Source of the DNA: Myrica gale
Lineage: Eukaryota; Streptophyta; Magnoliopsida; Fagales; Myricaceae
DNA: 64,000 nt
NCBI GenBank assembly: GCA_963930655.1
Contig: OZ005618.1
Coordinates: forward strand, 6,594,001 to 6,658,000
Direction: 5' to 3'
Numbering within the stretch: position 1 is the stretch's first letter; every line of letters starts with the position of its first letter. The translations under genes were made by a program, and so were the position numbers. Positions 55,693 to 64,000 of the stretch are shown here, piece after piece. The notes beneath the pieces are model-generated. The model saw only the letters and a program-made list of their open reading frames with translations, did no database searches and was not told the origin of the DNA.

Positions 55693-58600
55693 TGTGAGAC
55701 CCCAAATTTTTCTATCTTTGTAAAAGAATTATGACTCCTTAAGATGTGCTCTAATTATTGCGGAAGACAGGTATAGGGGAATTAATCTAAGGTTATGTCC
55801 AGGTGAAGATTTCCCCTAGTATTTTGTGCATCTATAATTTTAATTGAATTGATATGTTGTTTGTAGTTTGACAATATTGAAGTTGAGTATTTGGGAATTT
55901 AGTGAAATAATTGGAGGGTCATAATTGAGGTGTTAGAATAGGAAGATTTTTAGCACCCTGTTTTTAGGTGACATTGCGCTCGACCAGCGGGCAACAGGCG
56001 CTCGAGCGGCCTTAAGGAAATATGATGGACAGTGCCTTGACGTTTGACCAACGCTCGACCGGTGCTCGACTGGCGCTCGAGCAGGACCAATTAAAATTCC
56101 ATATACGATGAATTTGGTGTTCCAATGGAAGGCTTGTGAACCCTAACATTGAGGAAAGTTGTATAAGCTTAGTTAAGAAATTTATTGAGGTTAAGATGGT
56201 GGTAAGTCGATAGACATTAGCCCAGACATGGTATGATGTAAAATATTGAGTAAGGGATAGTGTAAAGGAATTTTATTGAGGATGTATGTATGGATAAATT
56301 AATTTCAAGTTATGTTTAGGGGGATTTTTTCCCCTAACGTTTTATAAGCTTTAACCTAGTTTTAAGCAAGGATCTAACTGTTATATTAATTTCCATTAGA
56401 TTTGATCAATTGAGATTGATGAAATTGTTTTATTAATGGAAAATGTCTCTAAGTTATAAGATTTGGAAATATTTTAATTAGGGGTTTTAGCCTTGGAAAT
56501 ATGAGAATCCTTGGAACAAAAATGAGGAGACATATTAGAGTTAATTGTGGGAGTGGCAGAAAAGAAAAATGAGTTTTCATGAGGGGCAGAAAAGGAAAAG
56601 AGGGGACAAATAGAGGGCAGAAAGGGAAAGAAGGGGGGAAGGGCAATTTTGCCTTTTCCCTTCCCCCAAGCCCCTTTACGTATAAGGCAACCCCCCCATT
56701 CAATTGCCCTAGCTCACCCGAACAAGGAAGAAAGAAGAAGAAGAAGAAGAAGAAGAAGAAGAAGAAGAAGAAGAGAAAGAAAAGAGAGAAGGAGGTGAGA
56801 GATTTCAGCCCTTCTTGGCCGACCAAGCCATCACCCATTTCTCTCATTTTCTGTTCTTTCCTTTAATGGTTGTTGTGATGGTTGTTTGTGTAGATTAATT
56901 TTCTCCTTGTGATTCATGTGTGTTTCTTTGGAGAAGTGTAGAACTAGTAGATTGTAAAGAATAACATGGGTTGTACATGAAACCTAGGGAAATATGGCCA
57001 GATCTGGAGATTTATACCCAAGAGAAACATAGATGCACACTAGGTGTTTGATAAAAGACCAAAAGGAAGTGGAATAGATGCAATAGCATTTGTTTGAAGG
57101 GTTTGAATCATGGTATTGTTAGAAGTCTTGATTTGTAGGTATAAATAGAAGTCTGGAATATGAGGTTATAAGAGGAGAGCATGTTAAGACAAATTTCGTG
57201 TGTTTTGGATGTATAATGTGTGTTTTGTGTCTGAAAAATGGACATGCGCTCGACCGGCGCTCGACAAGCGCTCGAGCATCCTTCAAGAATTTTTGTGCAG
57301 TAAGTTCACGCTCGACCGACGCTCGACCAGCGCTCGAGCGTCCTTCGAACAATTTCACAGAGAGTTACGCCCGACTGACGCTCGACCAGCGCTCGAACGT
57401 CCCTTAGCATTTTTATACAGAGGCTTAACGCTCGACCGGTGCTCGACCGGCTTCTATGAATTTCACGAAATTTTTCCTAAGTTTCTAAGTTTCCTATTGA
57501 CCTATTAGGAGACCCTACTAGGTTTTTCACTTAAGAAAATACCTTGTGGTGACAATTAGAAGTCAAGGATATGGATGATTTTGTATGACGAAGTATGAGT
57601 TATTGAATGAGGAATATGGATGATTTTATATGATGAAGTATGTGTATGACGAAGTATGAGTTATTGAATGAGGAATATGGATGATTTTATATGATGAAGT
57701 ATGTGTATGACGAAGTATGAGATATTGAATGAGGAATAAGGACAATTTTGTATGATGAAGCGTAAGTAATTGATTGATTACTCTATACGTCTAGTAAACC
57801 TATAAATAACAATAGTATGATCCAATTGTAGGTAAAGGGACATTCAACCCACAAGCAAGCGAAGTAAGAGGAGCTTACATTTGTAAGTGAAAATTAGTAA
57901 GTGAAAGCTTACTTGTTATGAAAACTGGAATGATACGCAGCATGTGTTTTATGAACAAGCATAACATGTTTATAACCAAGTATGAGAAGTTATTTCTCAA
58001 CAAGCATGACATAATATACGTATTTGCATGAAAGCATGAAAGAAGTTTTTGTGCAAATGAAAACATGAAAGTTTTATAAGATCAAGAAAGTTTTATGAGA
58101 TATTTGTCATCAAGCATGACACGTCATGAGCATTTGCATGATTTTCTGGAAGAAAAAGAAAGTTTTGTGCAAATAAAAGTATGAGAAACATTTTATGATA
58201 AGTTGATTACTCATCATCCAGCATGACATGAGCACGTCATGAACAATTGCATTTGCATTTATTTTTCTCATAAGGATGAAAGAGAAATTTTATGCAAATG
58301 AAAGTACGATTTATGTTACGAAAAGTTAAGAGGCTAAACAAGATGGTAGATACCGTACCAAGTCAAGAAGGTGCATCCATACTGAAGGACGTTTACGTGA
58401 AGGGTGGATGTCACCTAGGGCACCCATACCGAAGGATGCTTGCAAGAAGGATGGGTAGTCCACGAGGTATGTGCAATCACACTGAAGGATGCTTGCAAGA
58501 AGGTGTGAACCTCAAAGGGTCGTGTCTAGCCACTGAAGGACGAATGCGAGAAGGTGTGCTAGCTCGACCATATGTAAGGTCCCTAAGGGAAATAGGAGAC

Positions 58601-59656
58601 AGTTCTAACGGGAACGCACAACCCTGATGTCAGGGGTAAATGAAGCTCAAGTAGCCCATAAGATAAGGATTGGAAAGATTTTCCAAAAGCAAGAGCTTTA
58701 TAAGTACAAGTGATGTTTTCAAGAGCAAATGCATGTGCATATGCAATCATGAGGCATACACGTACATCAAATTCATGATCATGCATGAATTACATAAGGT
58801 TACATGATATTTCAAGTTCAAGTTCATTATGATTTTACGTTTAAGTGCATGCTTATGATTTCAAGTACAAGTGCATGTTTATGATTTTAAGTTCATTATG
58901 ATATCGAGTTCATGATGATTTCAAATTTAAGTGCATGCTTATGATTTCAAGTTTAAGATTATGAGTTCAAGAACAAGTTCATGGTTTCAAACTCACGATT
59001 TCAAGTTCATATTTCCAAACCATGATTTCAAGTCCATGTTTTAATTATAATTCCTTACTGAGTCTTTCGACTCACAGTTTAAATTGTATCATTCCAGATA
59101 ACAATTCAGGTGGGGAAATCTAGAAGAGGAACCGATGGGAACGTCCTCATCTCTCTTTGTTGTTTCATTAAAGGTTAGATGTAAATTTTTGAAGAGCCGG
59201 CACAAGCGTCCGTTATGTGGCGGTCATGGGTTATTCGGCCTAATAAAGTTCAAGGTTAGTCGTGGTTATCAGAAACAGGAGTTGAAGAGTTCATAGGAAG
59301 CACTAAGAACGCTTGTTATCAGGCATCCTGTGTATGTCTATGTTATGTGTATAAGGATTCAAGATGTATTACAAAGATGTTATGAGTAGGTTAATATGAG
59401 GAGGATTTGATGGAATCCCTTAGATCATGTACTTCAGCTGTGCAGTCATGCGATGTCATTAAGACGCTTACCCTATTTCGAGGAAGTCTTTTTTGTGTAA
59501 GTTGAAGTTTATAGTAAATCTTTTTGGCCGTCTCTCTCAGTTGTAAGTGTAAAAAAAATTTCGCTGCAAGAATAAGAGAAAACGCTGGAACATTCATTGA
59601 GTGGATGTTCGCGGCTGTCATTAAACCCCCTTCGGGCTGGCGTTCGGGGCGTGACA
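55693..59656 (+). mobile_element. Large solo LTR (3.96 kb)
   Basis: Starts TGTGAGACCCC and ends GGGGCGTGACA, with the 5-bp duplication GTTTT on both sides (55,688-55,692 and 59,657-59,661). There is no internal domain, so it is a solo LTR left by recombination. The GGCGTGACA end and great length suggest a Ty3/Gypsy chromovirus of the Tekay/Del type. It holds GCTCGACCGGCGCTCGA-type direct repeats (55,980-56,090, 57,240-57,450), a tandem repeat at 57,560-57,760, a GAAGGATGCTTGCAAGAAGG repeat at 58,370-58,570, and (GAA)n at 56,729-56,774. Confidence 0.85.
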
Positions 59657-59689
59657 GTTTTGGTGGCCGAATCACTCACCATATCTATT

Positions 59690-60110
59690 TTTTTCTCAGT
59701 AAAGGCAATTCATTAAAAACCAAGACAACTAACGAAATAAAGTGTTAAAGTCGCAAGACAAAATAGAAAGCGGAATACAGCGCGCATCGCGAAAGCCAGA
59801 AATCTTCAAACGAGTTGCCCAATGAGCCAGTAAATGAGCCTGTTGATTGAGTCGTCGAGGCACCCAGTGAAGAGCCCATGCTGACTGTGCTTTGAAGGAT
59901 TGTCGAAGAGAGAAAATCATCGCCTCCACTTTCCAGCAAGGGGGGAGCTCAGAAGCCAAATCATCACACAGAAGCTTCGAATCAGATTCAAAAAGGATGT
60001 GCATCCAACGCTTCTCCAACGCCAATTCCACAGCCCGGAAAGCAGCCATCGTTTCACCCACTAACGGGTCCACAGCCTGAATGCGCTCCATGTACGCAGT
60101 ACAGAGGGAG
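59690..60110 (-). mobile_element. LINE 3' fragment (RNase H domain)
   Basis: Minus-strand frame 60,091-59,729 reads VGETMAAFRAVELALEKRW, LFESDSKLLCDDL, LHWVPRRLNQQAHLLAHWAT, the RNase H domain at the C-terminus of plant L1-type LINEs. Sequence is open across the domain. A poly-T tract at about 59,689-59,695 marks the poly-A end. The 5' part is missing. Confidence 0.82.
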
Positions 60111-60839
60111 CTAGAAGAGTCTCGGCAAGATTGATCGTGTGCAGAGACATTTGGCTTGGAAATCTTAACTGAGTGTTTTCTTTCTTTCTTTTTGGTTTGG
60201 GGTTTGTTGTGTTGTGGGTTTGTAGTTTATTTACGAATGAGGATCTTTCCATAGCTTCTATTTGTTTTGGTTTGGTCATTTTTGTCGTTAAGACGATGTT
60301 GCATTGCTGATTCGTTTAGCTGAGCAAGGTAGTTTGTTGCAGGACTCAGTTTTGCGTTTGATTGGAATTGGTTCGGTGGGTGAAAATTTGAAATGAATTT
60401 TTTCTTGTTATATACTGTTGTTAGACCCTATTCTGGTTTATTTGCTAGATGATTTAAGCGGGAAAGAAAGTCTTTTGCAGACCAAGGTTTATATGTTGGA
60501 TGGTTTATTATTTTCTTATGGAATACTAAATGATTTTATGCTCGACAAGTGTTTGATTGTTGATCTAAGTAGAGAGGGACTGAATACTGATTTGATTGTT
60601 GAATGCAAGTGTTTCTATTGCCTTTTTATTTAGATTCCAACTACTTCATGGCTATGTAAATGTAAGGAACCAAAATTTCCGGATTCCATTTCTAAAAATT
60701 CTGGTTCCATTCCAAAATGGAACCGGAATGAAAATTTTCATTCAAGTGAGTATTGGAATCAGAACCGTCCATCCGTTCTGGTACTCACCCTTAAAGAAGA
60801 GAGATTATTTTATTATATGAGGTGATTAGCATATCCAAT

Positions 60840-61599
60840 AAACCAGAAAAACATACTCCGGGTTTAGAAAATTGACTATCATCTTTACCCTACCCTATCC
60901 TATCCTTCGCAATAGACCACTCGCCACACACAACTATCATCTCTACTCTATCCTATATATCCTATCCTTCGAAATAGACCACTCGCCATACACAACGAAA
61001 ACAATAGATACGCTCATTAAAGGATAATGATAGGTGTACTAGTACGGTAAGATACAACTAAAATCCAATTCTTGTTGTCCTTTGAGTTTTCCTAGGAAAA
61101 AAAATATTAGTATCTCCTACATTAGCTGTCATGTCAACAACTAAGCATATAGTACTTCTAATCCTGGCTAAATTTATTCAGCGGCTAAAATCAAGATAAA
61201 TATTGAAAAAAAATAAGATATTTGTGAGCTTCAAAAGATTTATCATTCTAAATTCTAAAGCTCACCGTTGAACCTCTTGACAAAAGACGAGTATATTTGT
61301 TGCATGCTTGGAAATGCCGTGCGTTGTCTGGTGTATATTTCTTGTAATTTTTTTTAAAAAAAAATTACCAACTCTATGTCTCCCTAGTAATCTATCTTTC
61401 TGCTCTGTTTTGCTCCAAACTCACAAAAAAATACCCAACTCAATGTCTCTCCCTAGTAATCTATCTTTCTGCTCTGTTTTGCTCCAAACTCACGCACGTT
61501 ATATCTCCCCATAAGATGGGGTCAGAAATGTGCCTTTAGAATAGGACACTACACGGATAATATGTCTGCTATTTTAAAGGGTTAGATGGCATCTTTCTT
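60840..61599. repeat. Intergenic with two short tandem duplications
   Basis: CTATCATCT(T/C)TAC.CTA.CCTAT...CCTTCG(C/A)AATAGACCACTCGCCA occurs twice (60,877-60,940 and 60,941-61,000). CCAACTC(T/A)ATGTCTC...AATCTATCTTTCTGCTCTGTTTTG occurs twice (61,367-61,425 and 61,435-61,493). No gene. Confidence 0.7.
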
Positions 61600-61985
61600 T
61601 GTAAAAGTATTTTAGGATATAATAAATGTAACAAAATTTACAAAATAAACATTTAAAATTTTAAAAAAATTCTTAAACAAACACCAATATTTTTTTACCA
61701 AATTTTAACGACTTTTCACACAACCTTCAATACATGTTCAAAGAAAAAAATTATAACAAATATTTTCTCTTTATACTGTTTCACCGACCTCTAATATTTT
61801 TTATTAAAAAATTATATCAAATCATCTCTCGTTACATCTTTTTACCAACTCTAATGAAAATTAAATATCTTTAAAACTTTTTACCAACTTTTATACAAAA
61901 AAACTATAAAACTTCAATCTATATAAATATTCACAATTCTATCAAAACCTTAAAAAATTTACAAGTTTTTATAAACCAAATCTCC
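61600..61985. mobile_element. MITE family B, copy 4
   Basis: Family B order AAATTTACAAAATAAACATT, AACAAACACCAATATTTTTT, TATTTTCTCTTTATACTG, TATATCAAATCATCTCTC. It ends near TTTTATAAACCAAATCTCC. Confidence 0.65.
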
Positions 61986-62009
61986 ATGTACTTTAAGCTT
62001 TTAATTATG

Positions 62010-62433
62010 GCTTAATTACATTATAGGTCCCTGTGGTATAACATTTTTACAAATTTATCCATGTGGTATCACTTTGTACAAACAGGTTCCTGTAGTCACT
62101 CTTCTAGGTAAAAGTTAATCCCTCTGTTCATCAGGCGTTAACACACTAACAGAATGAGAGTCGGTAGACCGCTACAAAGAGGCATCCTGCAAAGATCGAC
62201 CGGTTCATATAGCGGTAGACCGGCTCGTTGTTAGACACGCGACATCATCTCATTCGTTGTTGACGTGATTAATGTAGCGGTCGACCAGCTCTTCATTAAT
62301 GTTAACGGCTGATGGACGGAGGGACTAACTTTTATCTAGAAGGGTGACCACAGAGACATGTTTGTACAACGTGATACCACATGGACGAATTTGTAAAAAG
62401 GTTATACCACGTGGACCTACGGTGCAATTAAGC
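62010..62433. mobile_element. Fold-back Mutator-like MITE
   Basis: The left arm GCTTAATTACATTATAGGTC with TGTGGTATAACATTTTTACA faces the right arm's inverse (GCTTAATTGCACCGTAGGTC, CGTGGTATAACCTTTTTACA). Arms are over 100 bp. The loop has repeated AGCGGT(A/C)GACC motifs. The ends resemble those of the element at 5,936-7,153 (TTAATTACA.T). No clear duplication. Confidence 0.7.
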
Positions 62434-62962
62434 ATTGAGGTTGATTCACTTTATTTTTTTATATATAAAGCAAATGAATGTGTAGAAGTTTTAAAAAAAA
62501 TGTATTTTCTAAACCTTTAAGAACAACACAAATAATGGTGAGTTTGGATGATGGGTACTAGCCTTTTTTTTTTGAGTACGATGTCAAAGCATAATTATTA
62601 AGGGAGCTATTCTGCCAATTATGCCTTCACGCGGGCAGTTTCTCGTAAGTGGATACACACTCTCTTCCCCCATCATCCAAGTAGGTGGTAAAATCTGGAC
62701 TTCCTTAACTTTTTTTAGTTACACGTTCACTTTTTATTAAAATATCTTTAGGTATGACGGACGAATACAATAGTAACAATAAAAATTTAACCGGCTACAA
62801 AACACTGAAAACCGAACTAAAATTCACAAATATCCAACCAACTCAACATTTATAAAACTTATTCTTCTAATTGGTCGAGTATGGAGAGGCATTGTCCACC
62901 GAACACTAAGCCAGCACCCCCAAGATACTTTGAGCATGTCGTCCAATCTACCAGATATTATT
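62434..62962. other. Intergenic, no gene seen
   Basis: AT-rich; a T-run near 62,560-62,571. Positions 62,750-62,850 may be a LINE 3' remnant similar in wording to 52,090-52,150 (ACAATAGTAACAAT..AATTT). No gene. Confidence 0.35.
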
Positions 62963-63142
62963 GGGGTGTTTGTTTCCCCAAAATTTTGGGGTTCGAAATT
63001 TTCAACAAAACAAACACACTCTAAAATTTTTAACTTTTACAAATATACAATCTACTTTTCACAAACCCCAATAAATCTCAATAAAGTAAAAATTTTCAAA
63101 ATTTTGAGAATATTCCCCAAAATTTACACAAACAAACGCCCC
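62963..63142. mobile_element. MITE family D
   Basis: 180 bp with ends GGGGTGTTTGTTTCCCC and AAACAAACGCCCC, and inner AAATTTTG motifs in both orientations. Single copy in the window. Confidence 0.6.
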
Positions 63143-64000
63143 TTTCTCTTGAGAGAGTCTCGTATGTGCATCGATAATGTAGAGCTCATTAATATTGTTT
63201 TTTTCTCTTTTAAGTTGCACGTTAAGAGATGGCATAATCATTAGGTTTGGAATATGCTGAGTACATAAGTTGAGTGCCCAATGGGGGGAACTGGGACGGA
63301 TTAAAATCCCGAAGTTAGAGGCATAATAACACATGGTCTTTGATCCTGTCGAATCCTGTTGAATGGCACTTTCTTGTTAACCGTACACGTACAGGGGTAA
63401 ATTAACTTTATTTTGGCACTACCCTTTTGGCAGTAACATGCACCAATTACCAATATCAAATGACTTGGTGATCTGTGACTCTGAGTATTCTGACTATTTT
63501 TGGACGATGCAGAGATTTGTAAAAGACCTTGCCCGCACTTCCATGTCCATCGGATCACTGGAATGGTCGAGTTAAAAGTTTAAAACCATCCAAGTTGAGA
63601 GCCACTGCTCTTGACTTGGGTTCTGCAGATTTTTTTTAGACCACGCCCCTTGCTCTCTCGAACTTTAATTTTTTATATTTTTTATAGTGAAAAGTTATGA
63701 TTTGATGGAAGAGATAGATTATATTATAATATTTTATTATGAGAGGGTGAAAAATTTTGTAAAATTTTTGAGTGCAAACACAACCTTGTTGTTAGTATAG
63801 CTCAATACATTTCCATGATCCCTGCCAATCGTCAGTGGCCAGCTTCAATCATGGTCCCCCTTACCAGCCCATCTCTGTGCAGAAAAAGCAACCCCCCTTA
63901 CAATCAATTAATTACTTCTGCAGAATACTAAAACGTACAACTTTCAAGTCACCCTTAGATCCTTTAGGGAGACGGAAAAATGTGCTAGTTACTGCAATTG
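63143..64000. other. Intergenic with MITE family A, copy 6 (63,645-63,786)
   Basis: Family A motifs (AATTTTTTATATTTTTTATAG, ATGATTTGATGGAAGAGATA, GTGAAAAATTTTGTAAAATT, GAGTGCAAACACAACCTT) lie at 63,645-63,786. The remainder shows no gene. Confidence 0.55.

Larger units (their letters stand above)
55182..60793. mobile_element. hAT-like element containing nested retroelements
   Basis: 5612 bp with perfect 10-bp terminal inverted repeats TAAGGGTGAG / CTCACCCTTA and a perfect 8-bp target duplication AAGAAGAG (55,174-55,181 and 60,794-60,801). Subterminal regions are rich in GGAACC/CCGGAA motifs in both orientations. No transposase is seen. Removing the nested solo LTR leaves about 1.6 kb, containing a CT-rich leader-like block (55,400-55,690) and a LINE fragment. 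It is non-autonomous and may have captured a host 5' exon. Confidence 0.85.

Noticed and set aside
56449-56866. Lysine- or phenylalanine-rich frames
   Set aside because: Produced by a (GAA)n microsatellite inside the solo LTR.

Overview
The window is nuclear DNA from a flowering plant, most likely a woody eudicot. This rests on plant-specific gene families split by GT-AG introns (TBL, U-box/ARM, 2-ODD oxygenase, PSY peptide, TNL), a nuclear-type tRNA-His, AT-rich intergenic DNA and many plant-type transposons. A rosid such as a member of the Fagales is possible, but I could not place the species.

Layout. 0.6-1.1 kb: decayed hAT transposase. 1.7 kb: tRNA-His(GTG). 2.5-5.3 kb: five-exon TBL/PMR5-family polysaccharide O-acetyltransferase on the minus strand. 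5.9-7.2 kb: Mutator-like element carrying the terminal exon of a DUF1421/FLOE-type gene. 7.2-12 kb: intergenic DNA with MITEs. 12.0-14.65 kb: three-exon 2-oxoglutarate/Fe(II) dioxygenase on the minus strand, with a fold-back element in intron 1. 14.7-17.2 kb: MITE-rich. 17.2-22.0 kb: PHF5A splicing factor, with a dead hAT element probably inside its 5'UTR intron. 22.9-32.9 kb: cluster of three small secreted-peptide genes related to PSY sulfated-tyrosine peptides, plus a truncated PHF5A copy. PHF5A-PSY has been duplicated as a block (21.7-24.7 kb and 29.2-32.9 kb). 33.4-34.6 kb: TNL resistance-gene pseudogene. 38.45-42.45 kb: SELT-like thioredoxin-fold gene whose second exon is broken by a 2.06-kb hAT element. 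43.55-48.47 kb: U-box/armadillo E3 ligase of the PUB42-like type, with a one-base frameshift. 48.5-64 kb: gene-poor, with a SINE, LINE fragments, MITEs, and a hAT element (55,182-60,793) that holds a 3.96-kb solo LTR and sits inside a MITE.

The main candidate for something new is the PSY cluster. One copy (30.87-32.42 kb) encodes a signal peptide followed by seven nearly identical 24-residue units, each with an Asp-Tyr sulfation-type motif and a Pro/His/Asn-rich tail. A neighbouring copy carries the canonical core DYGGPGANPRH but is split by an insertion. A third copy has the same exon phase and a PSAN..HDPP core but Phe where Tyr is expected. The cluster looks like a peptide-hormone family in which one member became a multi-unit precursor. 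All functional statements are inferred from sequence alone.
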